From Rhodospirillales bacterium (GTDB lineage: Bacteria; Pseudomonadota; Alphaproteobacteria; Geminicoccales; Geminicoccaceae), in contig SLRI01000669.1 of the NCBI GenBank assembly GCA_007131045.1, positions 1-5,579 on the forward strand: 5,579 nt of DNA, given 5' to 3'. Position numbers and translations under genes: made by a program. This document shows positions 1-5,579 of this stretch, one piece after another. A model generated the notes under the pieces. It had not been told where the DNA came from, did not search any database, and worked only from the letters and a program-made list of their open reading frames with translations. Each line of letters starts with the position of its first letter. Position 1 is the first letter of the stretch.

Positions 1-334
1 CCACCGTATAGACCGGGTTCAGCGCCATCATCGGGTCCTGGAAGATCATCGCCACCTCGCGGCCGCGCACCCGGCGGATCTCGCGCTCCGGCAACTGCAG
101 AAGGTCGCGGCCGTTGAGACGGACGGCACCCTTGGTGATCCGCCCCGGGGGGTCCTGGATCAGCCGGAGCACGGCCATCGCCGCCGTGCTCTTGCCGGAG
201 CCCGATTCGCCGACCAGCGCCACCGTCTCGCCCTCGCCGATGCGGAACGAGAGGTCGTCGACGGCGCGGACCGTGCCACGGGCCGTCCTGAATTCGACCG
301 AGAGGCCGTCGACGTCGAGAACGGGCGGCGGCAT
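1..334 (-). CDS. Peptide/nickel-type ABC transporter ATPase, DppD/OppD-like (N-terminal part, cut by window edge)
   Basis: This is the nucleotide-binding subunit that powers import through the two permeases encoded just upstream; it acts at the cytoplasmic face of the inner membrane. The 111 codons present contain a Walker A loop GESGSGKST at about residues 42-50 and the Q-loop region MIFQDPMMALNP at about 96-107, with Gln99 as the Q-loop glutamine. The FQDPMxxLNP form is typical of the DppD/DppF/OppD/OppF branch. Signature, Walker B and H-loop lie beyond position 1. The start at 334 overlaps the permease stop by one base (TGATG), and GAGG at 343-340 gives a good ribosome site five bases away, so the start is secure and translation is probably coupled. 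Being the first ATPase after a DppC-type gene, it is more likely the D than the F subunit; a second ATPase may follow outside the window. The family is certain, the transported substrate is not. Confidence 0.95.
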   Translation of the reverse strand, partial: MPPPVLDVDGLSVEFRTARGTVRAVDDLSFRIGEGETVALVGESGSGKSTAAMAVLRLIQDPPGRITKGAVRLNGRDLLQLPEREIRRVRGREVAMIFQDPMMALNPVYTV

Positions 335-1167
335 CACTTCCTCAGTTTCGGGTTGAGGGCGTCGTTCAGCCCTTCGCCGATGAGATTGATGGCGAGCACG
401 GTGATCACGATCATCAGCCCCGGAATGGCAGCCATCCACCAGGCGGTGCGCAGGGCGGTCCGCGCGACGCCGATCATGTAGCCCCAGGAGACGAGGTTGG
501 GGTCGGAAAGCCCGAGGAAAGAGAGCCCCGACTCCGTCAGGATCGCGGTCGCCACCATGAGCGAGGCCACGACGATCACCGGCGGCAGGGCGTTGGGCAT
601 GATCTGGAGCAGGATGATCTCCCAGTCCGGCATGCCGATCGCCCGGCAGCCCTGGACGTATTCGCGGTCGCGATGGGCGATGAACTCGCCGCGGGCGAGC
701 CTGGCCACGGACGGCCAGGAAACGACGGCGATGGCGACCGTCACCGTGGTCACGCTCGGCTGGAAGATGGCGACCAGGACGACAGCGAGGACGAAGGAAG
801 GGATGGTCAGGAAGAACTCGGTGGTGCGCATCAAGAGATCGTCGATGCGGCCGCCATAGTAGCCCGCGATGGCGCCGAAGGTGACCCCGACGATGGTGGC
901 GGCGAGGCTGGCGAGCAGGCCGATGAGCAGCGAGATCCGGGCCCCGTGCAGGATGCCGGCCAGGATGTCGCGCCCGGCGACGTCGGTGCCGAGCGGGAAC
1001 TGGTCGAGCGGCACGGTATAGGGCCTGCCCACCATGTCGAACGGGTCGACCGGGTAGAACCAGGGTCCGAAAATGGCGGCCAGCACGACGACGAAGAGGA
1101 CCGCGGCACCGACGACCGCCGCGCGGTTGCGACGGAAGCGGAACCAGAAGGTGGCGAGCCCCCTCAT
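334..1167 (-). CDS. ABC transporter permease, DppC/OppC-like
   Basis: This is one of the two membrane-spanning subunits of a peptide/opine/nickel-family importer (277 aa, normal for DppC). A first membrane helix at about 17-34 belongs to the OppC N-terminal domain. The family motif LGTDVAGRDIL at about 59-69 precedes the transport domain, whose further helices lie near 80-102, 118-136, 139-155, 196-215 and 246-265. The cytoplasmic coupling (EAA-type) loop is at about 169-195, with the core CRAIGMPDWEIILLQIMPNA. The segment GLSFLGLSDPNLVSWGYMI near 214-232 is typical of DppC proteins. The ATG overlaps the preceding permease stop as ATGA, and no strong ribosome site is seen before it, which fits translational coupling. 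It should pair with the DppB-like protein upstream and dock the ATPase downstream. Nothing looks broken. Ligand specificity cannot be inferred from this subunit. Confidence 0.96.
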   Translation of the reverse strand: MRGLATFWFRFRRNRAAVVGAAVLFVVVLAAIFGPWFYPVDPFDMVGRPYTVPLDQFPLGTDVAGRDILAGILHGARISLLIGLLASLAATIVGVTFGAIAGYYGGRIDDLLMRTTEFFLTIPSFVLAVVLVAIFQPSVTTVTVAIAVVSWPSVARLARGEFIAHRDREYVQGCRAIGMPDWEIILLQIMPNALPPVIVVASLMVATAILTESGLSFLGLSDPNLVSWGYMIGVARTALRTAWWMAAIPGLMIVITVLAINLIGEGLNDALNPKLRK

Positions 1168-2144
1168 TTGTGCACGATCCGGGGATCGAGCAGGCCGTAG
1201 AGCAGATCGACCACGAGGTTGGCGATCACGACGACCACCGAGGAGACGAAGAGGATGCCGAGCAAGAGATTGAGGTCGCGCTGCAAGAGGGCATCGAACA
1301 CCAGCCGGCCGAGGCCCGGCCAGCCGAACACGGTCTCCACCAGGATCGAGCCGCCGAGCAGGTGGCCGAGCTGCACGCCGCAGAGGGTGGCGACGGGCAA
1401 CAGCGCGTTGCGCGCCGCATGGGTCCAGGCGATCTTGCCTTCCGACAGCCCCTTGGCCCGGGCCGTGGCGATGAAGTCGAGGCCGTAGACCTCGAGCATC
1501 GAGGCGCGCATCAGCCGGGTGTAGACCGCGACGTAGAAGAGACCGAGCGTAACGGCCGGCAGGACCAGGTGCCAGGCGACGTCGAGCACGTGGGCAAGGC
1601 CGGTGTGCCCCGCGCCGATGCTCACCATGCCGCCGGAGGGCAGGATGTCGAGCTGGATCGAGAACAGCACGATCAGCATCAGCCCGAGCCAGAAGGCGGG
1701 GATGGCGTAGACCACCAGCGCCAGGGTCGAGATCAGGTTGTCGGCGAGCGTGCCCTGCCGACGGGCGGCGGCGACGCCGAGCACAATGCCGACGAGGACG
1801 GCGATGAAGATCGCCGTGATCATCAAGATCAGGGTGGCTGGCAGGCGGGCGAGGATGAGGTCGATCACCGGCAGACCCTGGAGGTGCGAGACCCCGAGAT
1901 CGAAGACCAAGAGCCGGGTCATATAGACCAGGAACTGCTCCCAGAGCGGCAGGTCGAGGCCGAACTCGCGGCGCAATTGCTGGGTGAACTCGACCGTCGC
2001 GTGGCCCATCTGGCCGGCGATGATGTCGGCGGCGTCACCCGGCGCGAGCTTCAACAGGAGGAAGTTGAAGGCGGCGATCGCGAGGACCACCGGGATCACC
2101 TGCAACAGCCGGCGCAGCACGAAGACCAGGGTCGCCTTGCTCAT
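1164..2144 (-). CDS. ABC transporter permease, DppB/OppB-like
   Basis: This is the partner permease (326 aa, typical for DppB). It starts with the classic RRLLQVIPVV segment and first membrane helix at about 11-31, followed by the periplasmic LKLAPGDAAD motif (31-40), where related permeases carry the xxPGDP signature. Further helices are near 101-125, 140-163, 192-208, 249-268 and 291-316. The EAA-type coupling loop lies at about 224-251 (FIATARAKGLSEGKIAWTHA, then RNALLP). The C-terminal family motif LGGSILVETVFGWPGLGRL is at about 263-281, and the protein ends in a DPRI motif. The start at 2144 is preceded by GGGGAG at 2160-2155, ten bases away. It sits 70 nt after the binding-protein gene, with a strong hairpin in that gap, and overlaps the next permease by four bases. 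It forms the translocation pore with the DppC-like subunit. Confidence 0.96.
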   Translation of the reverse strand: MSKATLVFVLRRLLQVIPVVLAIAAFNFLLLKLAPGDAADIIAGQMGHATVEFTQQLRREFGLDLPLWEQFLVYMTRLLVFDLGVSHLQGLPVIDLILARLPATLILMITAIFIAVLVGIVLGVAAARRQGTLADNLISTLALVVYAIPAFWLGLMLIVLFSIQLDILPSGGMVSIGAGHTGLAHVLDVAWHLVLPAVTLGLFYVAVYTRLMRASMLEVYGLDFIATARAKGLSEGKIAWTHAARNALLPVATLCGVQLGHLLGGSILVETVFGWPGLGRLVFDALLQRDLNLLLGILFVSSVVVVIANLVVDLLYGLLDPRIVHK

Positions 2145-2165
2145 CGAGGGTGTTCTCCCCCGGTC

Positions 2166-2190
2166 GCCGCCGGGGTTGCCCCCCGGCGGC
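2166..2190 (-). other. Perfect intercistronic hairpin between binding-protein and permease genes
   Basis: Two exact 10-bp arms, GCCGCCGGGG and CCCCGGCGGC, flank a 5-nt loop in the 70-nt gap between the binding-protein stop and the DppB-like start. The transcribed (minus) strand reads GCCGCCGGGG-GGCAA-CCCCGGCGGC. No U-run follows; the next bases are GACCGGGGGAGAAC, which includes the ribosome site of the next gene, so it is not a canonical intrinsic terminator. By analogy with malE-malF and other binding-protein operons, where such stems protect the upstream mRNA, the likely role is to stabilise the binding-protein transcript or partly attenuate read-through, so that the binding protein outnumbers the permeases. 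The inverted repeat is directly visible; its role is inferred. Confidence 0.7.
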
Positions 2191-2214
2191 TTCGGTGCGG
2201 GTCAATGCTGAGAG

Positions 2215-3816
2215 CTATTCCACCCACACCGAATCCCAGTTGGAGTACATCGAGATGCCGTTGGTGATCAGGCCGTGCACCCGCTCGTTCCAGATGTGGG
2301 TGTAGCCGATCTCGATCAGGAAGATCACCGGCAGGTCCTCACGCAGGATCTGCTGCACCTCGTCCCAGATCGCCTTGCGCTCCGGCCCATCGGGCATCGC
2401 TGCCGCCTGGTGGAAGAGATCGTCGAGATGCGGGTTGGCGTAGTTCATCGAGTTGCTGAACGAGGCGCCCTGGCGGATGTTGGTCGAGATGAACGCGCGT
2501 TGCACGCCGATCGTCGGATCGGAGTAGTTGTGGGTGAAGTTCGAGGTGAAGTCGTAGTCCCAGTCGGTGTAGATGCGCTGCAGCCAGCCGCCCATGTCGA
2601 GGCTCTGATTGGTCACCTCGATGCCGATGCCGCGCAGTTGCTGGCGGATGTACTCGGCCTGGCGGACCCATTCCTCGCCGTAGGGCAGGAAGTTCTGGGT
2701 CAGCGTGAAGCGCACGTCGTTGTCGCCGCGCGGGTAGCCGGCCTCGTCGAGCAGCGCCTCGGCGGCCTCGGGGTCATAAGGGAAGGGTTCGAGGCTGGCA
2801 TCGAAATGGTTGGGGTTGCCGCTCACCACGGGCCCGCGGGCCGGCTGGCCGTTGCCGTACCAGATGACGTCGACCAGCCGCTCGCGGTCGATCGCCATGC
2901 TGATCGCCTGGCGCACCCGTTTGTCGGAGAGCGGCGCCTCGCGCAGATTGACCTCGAGCCACATGATCGGGCCCAGGCCCTCGCTGCCCTCCTGCGAGGA
3001 GACGAGGTGCGGCAGCCCGCCGAGCCGCTGCATCTCGGGCGGCGGCAGGGCGGTCATTGGCGCCAGATCGACCTCGCCGCGCTCGACCGCGATGGCCCGC
3101 GCCGCACCGTCCGGGATCACCCGCAGGATGACCTGGTCGAGATAGGGCTTGCCTTCCTTCCAGTAGTCCTCGTTGCGCTCGAGGATGATGTAGCTGCCGC
3201 GGTTCCATTCCTGCAGCTTGAACGGGCCGGTGCCGATCGGTGCCTGCATGATCTCGGCCTGCCGCACCCGCTCCTCGGCGATCTCCTCGTCGCTGAACGC
3301 GTGGCGCGGCAGCAGCGGGGTCTCGCCGGCCTGAAAGGCGCGGATCAGGTAGGGTACCGGGGCCGAGAGGTGGAGGATGACGGTGTGCTCGTCCGGCGTC
3401 TCGATCTCCTCGACATTGCCGAAATAGGTCCGACCGCGCGAGTGGTAGCCCTTGGCGATGACGTCGATCGAGAACTTCACGTCCTCGCTGGTGAAGGGCT
3501 CGCCATCGTGCCACACGACGTCCGGCCGGAGCTTGAACGTGTAGGTCAACTGGTCGTCCGAGATCTCCCAGGATTCGGCGAGACCCGGCACCGGGGTCAT
3601 GGCCGCACCCTCGTATTCGATCAGACCCTCGTAGATCTTGGTCGAGATCAGCGCCGTCGGCACGGCGGTGGTCGCCACGGTGGAGAGGGCCGTCGGCTCC
3701 GGGTGGTAGGTGTAGGTCAAAGTGCCGCCGCGTCTGGGCTCGTCGGCCAGGGCGGTGACGGCTGTCCCGGCGAGCAAGGCTGCCATGGCGAGACCGAGGA
3801 AACGTGCGCTTGTCAT
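2215..3816 (-). CDS. Periplasmic solute-binding protein, family 5 (DppA/OppA-like)
   Basis: This is the secreted receptor that delivers ligand to the DppB/DppC-like permeases (533 aa, normal for SBP_bac_5). A Sec signal peptide spans residues 1-24: an Arg near the N-terminus, the hydrophobic core FLGLAMAALLAGTAV, then ALA before DEPRRGG, so cleavage is likely after Ala24. Family 5 hallmarks follow. RGGTLTY is near 29-35, and ESWEISDDQLTYTFKLRPDV to VWHDGEPFTSEDVKFS is at about 81-116. PIGTGPFKLQEW is at 193-204, a VRQAISMAIDRERLV helix at 301-315, and AAEALLDEAGYPRGD at 351-365. The start at 3816 is chosen because GGAGG at 3830-3826 lies nine bases upstream and the signal peptide begins there; the reading frame is open further upstream, but that extension would bury the signal peptide. 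In the binding region (about 426-440, NFTHNYSDPTIGVQR) Asn430 seems to stand where OppA has its amino-anchoring Asp, so the ligand may lack a free alpha-amino group. Substrate unknown. Confidence 0.95.
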   Translation of the reverse strand: MTSARFLGLAMAALLAGTAVTALADEPRRGGTLTYTYHPEPTALSTVATTAVPTALISTKIYEGLIEYEGAAMTPVPGLAESWEISDDQLTYTFKLRPDVVWHDGEPFTSEDVKFSIDVIAKGYHSRGRTYFGNVEEIETPDEHTVILHLSAPVPYLIRAFQAGETPLLPRHAFSDEEIAEERVRQAEIMQAPIGTGPFKLQEWNRGSYIILERNEDYWKEGKPYLDQVILRVIPDGAARAIAVERGEVDLAPMTALPPPEMQRLGGLPHLVSSQEGSEGLGPIMWLEVNLREAPLSDKRVRQAISMAIDRERLVDVIWYGNGQPARGPVVSGNPNHFDASLEPFPYDPEAAEALLDEAGYPRGDNDVRFTLTQNFLPYGEEWVRQAEYIRQQLRGIGIEVTNQSLDMGGWLQRIYTDWDYDFTSNFTHNYSDPTIGVQRAFISTNIRQGASFSNSMNYANPHLDDLFHQAAAMPDGPERKAIWDEVQQILREDLPVIFLIEIGYTHIWNERVHGLITNGISMYSNWDSVWVE

Positions 3817-3889
3817 GATGGACGCCCTCCTTTGTGCGTTCCGTTGATCGCCGTTCGTGTCTGCACAACCATCGACGGTGCCCTGCCGC

Positions 3890-5269
3890 TCAGTCCGGCT
3901 CGGCATCCGCGTTGCACCACGCGAAGATGAAGTCGATCAGATAGTCGATGCAGGCCAGGTACTCGGCCAGATCGATATGCTCGTCGGGCTTGTGCGCCTG
4001 GGCGATCGTGCCCGGGCCGAAGATGATGGAGGGGATGCCAGCCTGGTTCACGAGGTGGCGCATGTCGCAACAGAAGGGGCCGGGCTGGATGTCGCCGTTG
4101 CCCCCGCGGGCCTGGAGCCGCTCGCGCATCACCATGGCGACCGGCATTTGCGGGCTCTGCCGGGCGCTGTCGTCGTGGTGCAGGAAGGCCAGCCTGGCCG
4201 GGTTCTCGCAAAGGAACGGGTCACTGGCGTTGGCCGCGTCGACGGCCTCGCGAAAGGCGCGCATCACGTCGACCACGTCGCCGACCACGGGCGCGAAATA
4301 GGCGCCGCCGCGCAGGGTCGCCTCGCCGGCCGTGACCGTCTCGTAGTGGCCGCCGGCGACCCGGCCGATGACCAGGGAGAAGGGACTGCGGCCGATCTCC
4401 AGCGGGTCGTGCGGTGCCTCGGCATTGTAGCGGCGCTCGAGCGCCAGGAGTGCCCCGATCACCACCGGCAGCTTCTCGATGGCGCTCACCCCGACCTGGC
4501 TCCGGTTCTGCCAGCGCGAGCCCGGCGAGCGGGCGCGGCCCGGCACGTCGACCTGCCAGTAGAGGCCACCCGGGTGGCTCACCGCCACGGTGTTGTGGGT
4601 GGGCTCGAGGACGATCGCGGCATCGGCGGTGAGCCCGCGCCTGACCAGATCGAGGGTGCCGTTGCCGGCGTGCTCCTCGTTGACCACGCTCTGAAAGACG
4701 ACGTCGCCGCGGAGCTCGACACCGGCACGGCGGAGCCAGGTCAGCGCCATCAGGGCGGCCATCACCCCGCCCTTCATGTCGGACGTGCCGCGGCCGTACA
4801 TGACGCCGTTCTCGATCGCGGCGCCGAACGGGTCGCGGGTCCATTCGGCTTTGGGCTCGATGGTCACGGTGTCGACGTGGCCGTTAAGGATCAGCGAGCG
4901 GCCGCCACCGGTGCCGCGGAAGATGCCCACCACGTTCGGCCGGCCGCGGTAGTTGAGCACGGGCTCGAGCCCGCTCGCCTGTAGCGCCTGCCAGCTCGGC
5001 AGCTCGGCGTAGGGCAGGATGAGGTCGTGCTGCCAATGGGTCGGGTACTGGGCGACGTCGGGAAAACGCTCGAACATCGCGGGCACGTCTGGCTCGGCAA
5101 CCAGCACCTCGGCACCGAGCCCCTCCAGCAACTCCCGGAGATGCGCCTGGGCCCGGCCCTCCTCGCCGGTCAAGCTCGGGATCCGCACCAGGGCTGCCAG
5201 AGCCCCGATACTTTCCTCGTGCCCGGCCGCGGCCAAGGCGAGCGCAGCGTCGCGCGTCGCGTTCGACAT
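3890..5269 (-). CDS. M20-family zinc amidohydrolase/peptidase, ArgE/DapE-like deacylase
   Basis: This is a predicted cytoplasmic metallohydrolase (459 aa, no signal peptide) that cleaves an amide bond, either N-acyl-amino acid or peptide. Expected M20 metal ligands and catalytic residues are present: NGHVDTV at 129-135 (His131, Asp133), GRGTSDMKGG at 159-168 (bridging Asp164), NEEHAGNGT at 197-205 (catalytic Glu198, metal ligand Glu199), LEPT with Glu222, and FGPGTIAQAHKPDEHID with His426. The start at 5269 has GGAGGGG at 5283-5277 seven bases away and gives a normal N-terminus. Longer starts at 5296 and 5389 reach into the AT-rich regulatory region and are less likely. The lid (dimerisation) domain reads GRARSPGSRW at 244-253, then GVSAIEK at 260-266; relatives usually show a His near position 248, but Ser is seen here. 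As first gene of the operon it probably processes what the transporter imports. Exact substrate is undetermined; acetylornithine or succinyl-diaminopimelate should not be assumed. Confidence 0.93.
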   Translation of the reverse strand: MSNATRDAALALAAAGHEESIGALAALVRIPSLTGEEGRAQAHLRELLEGLGAEVLVAEPDVPAMFERFPDVAQYPTHWQHDLILPYAELPSWQALQASGLEPVLNYRGRPNVVGIFRGTGGGRSLILNGHVDTVTIEPKAEWTRDPFGAAIENGVMYGRGTSDMKGGVMAALMALTWLRRAGVELRGDVVFQSVVNEEHAGNGTLDLVRRGLTADAAIVLEPTHNTVAVSHPGGLYWQVDVPGRARSPGSRWQNRSQVGVSAIEKLPVVIGALLALERRYNAEAPHDPLEIGRSPFSLVIGRVAGGHYETVTAGEATLRGGAYFAPVVGDVVDVMRAFREAVDAANASDPFLCENPARLAFLHHDDSARQSPQMPVAMVMRERLQARGGNGDIQPGPFCCDMRHLVNQAGIPSIIFGPGTIAQAHKPDEHIDLAEYLACIDYLIDFIFAWCNADAEPD

Positions 5270-5305
5270 GCGGTGACCCCTCCACCGACATCGCATCTCG
5301 TGGCG

Positions 5306-5316
5306 ATATCTTACGA
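5306..5316 (-). promoter_or_regulatory. Candidate operator copy 1 (TCGTAAGATAT)
   Basis: On the minus strand this reads TCGTAAGATAT. It matches 10 of 11 bases with TCGTAAGAGAT at 5370-5380 on the plus strand, so the divergent region holds two inverted copies of one motif about 64 bp apart. It lies between the predicted operon promoter and the enzyme start, and it overlaps a small perfect palindrome ACGATGATCGT at 5313-5323. LysR-type regulators often bind two spaced sites in such divergent regions. Binding is inferred only; 11-bp matches in a short AT-rich region can arise by chance. Confidence 0.35.
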
Positions 5317-5337
5317 TGATCGTCGCACCATTCACGC

Positions 5338-5367
5338 TATCTAGACAAATTAATAATGATGCACCAA
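5338..5367 (-). promoter_or_regulatory. Candidate sigma-70-type promoter for the transport/hydrolase operon
   Basis: On the minus strand TTGGTG (5367-5362) and TAGATA (5343-5338) are separated by 18 bases, each a partial match to TTGACA and TATAAT. Transcription would begin near 5331 and leave a leader of about 60 nt before the enzyme start at 5269. The -35 element abuts the palindrome at 5366-5381, which would suit activation or repression by the divergent LysR regulator. The match is moderate and alternatives exist in the same AT-rich stretch. Confidence 0.3.
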
Positions 5368-5381
5368 TCTCGTAAGAGATT
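5366..5381. promoter_or_regulatory. Candidate operator copy 2: palindrome AATCTC-GTAA-GAGATT
   Basis: This is a perfect inverted repeat with 6-bp arms and a 4-bp spacer, in the divergent region 32 bases before the chosen LysR start. It contains TCGTAAGAGAT, the second copy of the motif also seen inverted at 5306-5316. Its dyad form and its place upstream of both genes fit a LysR regulator binding site, although the spacing is not an exact T-N11-A box. The palindrome is visible directly; protein binding is inferred. Confidence 0.45.
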
Positions 5382-5413
5382 TTATGCACATTCGCCAGGC
5401 GGACGGAGCGGCG

Positions 5414-5579
5414 ATGAACTTCACCCAGCTGCGCGCCTTCGACATGGTCGCCCGCGAGGGCGGCTTCTCCCGGGCGGCGGCGGCGCTCGGGTTGACCCAG
5501 CCGGCGCTGACCATCCAGGTCAAGGCGCTCGAGGACGCCTATGGCGTCAAGCTGCTCGATCGCAGCGGCCGCTCGATCA
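5414..5579 (+). CDS. LysR-family transcriptional regulator (N-terminal part, cut by window edge)
   Basis: Only the first 55 codons are present. They encode a LysR-type winged helix-turn-helix: MNFTQLRAFDMVAREGGFSR at 1-20, then AAAALGLTQPALTIQVKALE at 21-40, with DAYGVKLLDRSGRSI starting the wing. The recognition helix is around residues 28-38 (TQPALTIQVKA). The start at 5414 is preferred because MNFTQLRAF is a usual LysR opening and GGAG at 5405-5408 lies five bases upstream. An in-frame ATG at 5384 would add ten residues (MHIRQADGAA) but has only a weak ribosome site. Divergent orientation from the hydrolase/transporter operon, with a 144-nt shared upstream region, is the usual arrangement for a LysR protein that controls its neighbour and itself. 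The effector-binding domain lies outside the window, so no ligand can be proposed. Confidence 0.93.
   Translation, partial: MNFTQLRAFDMVAREGGFSRAAAALGLTQPALTIQVKALEDAYGVKLLDRSGRSI

Noticed and set aside
2166..2190. Intrinsic transcription terminator after the binding-protein gene.
   Set aside because: The stem is strong but is followed by GACCGGGGGAG rather than a U-run, and co-transcription with the permeases is expected.
3817..3889. A regulatory RNA structure or promoter in the 73-nt gap between the M20 gene and the binding-protein gene.
   Set aside because: Apart from the ribosome site at 3830-3826 I found no convincing stem, riboswitch-like element or promoter pair there.
3817..3906. 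N-terminal extension of the binding protein to an ATG at 3906.
   Set aside because: It would overlap the end of the M20 gene and place about 30 polar residues before a clear signal peptide; the ATG at 3816 has a strong ribosome site.
1170..3930. Long plus-strand open frames (1170-2267 and 2275-3930) opposite the permease and binding-protein genes.
   Set aside because: They are antisense to well-supported genes, their translations are strings of Asp, Glu, Gln, His, Arg and Val without domain motifs, and high GC at third positions of the true genes explains the absence of stops.
4480..4545. Frameshift in the M20 lid segment as an explanation for the missing His.
   Set aside because: The same frame gives family-like sequence on both sides (VPGR before, GVSAIEK after) and stays open to the end, so an insertion or divergence is simpler; a compensated pair of errors cannot be excluded from the sequence alone.
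3857..4984. Plus-strand open frame of 375 codons opposite the M20 gene.
   Set aside because: Same antisense shadow effect; no recognisable motif, while the minus strand carries a full set of M20 catalytic residues.
5270..5389. N-terminal extension of the M20 enzyme to ATG codons at 5296 or 5389.
   Set aside because: The added residues come from the AT-rich regulatory region and its palindrome, and the start at 5269 has the better-placed GGAGG site.

Overview
The window is a compact, high-GC stretch of a Gram-negative chromosome or large replicon. The codon third positions, the dense GGAGG-type ribosome sites and the family mix point to a member of the Pseudomonadota, most likely an alphaproteobacterium. 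That placement rests on general appearance only; there is no rRNA or other marker gene here. By eye the coding sequence is strongly GC-rich. The only clearly AT-rich segment is the divergent intergenic region near 5300-5390.

Layout. Five genes lie on the minus strand and read as one operon from right to left. They are an M20-family metallo-amidohydrolase/peptidase (5269-3890), a secreted family-5 solute-binding protein (3816-2215), two inner-membrane permeases of the DppB and DppC type (2144-1164 and 1167-334), and the first 111 codons of a DppD/OppD-type ATPase (from 334, cut by the window edge). The permease-permease and permease-ATPase joints overlap (ATGA and TGATG), so these genes are probably translationally coupled. 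The enzyme-to-binding-protein and binding-protein-to-permease gaps are about 70 nt each, and the second holds a perfect 10-bp GC-rich hairpin. On the plus strand, divergent from the operon, a LysR-type regulator starts at 5414 and runs off the right edge. The 144-nt divergent region carries two oppositely oriented copies of a TCGTAAGA-core sequence, which are candidate operator sites.

How the genes work together. The likely picture is a dedicated uptake-and-cleavage module. The binding protein captures a ligand in the periplasm, the DppBCD-like transporter imports it, and the cytoplasmic zinc enzyme removes an acyl or amino-acid group. The LysR protein probably senses the ligand or product. 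The real substrate cannot be read from the sequence. Two by-eye observations argue against a plain dipeptide: the residue corresponding to the amino-group-anchoring Asp of OppA appears to be Asn, and the enzyme belongs to the ArgE/DapE-like branch. I see no mobile element, CRISPR array, RNA gene or prophage signal. All the parts belong to known families; the unsolved points are the substrate, the operator, and an unusual lid segment in the M20 enzyme.
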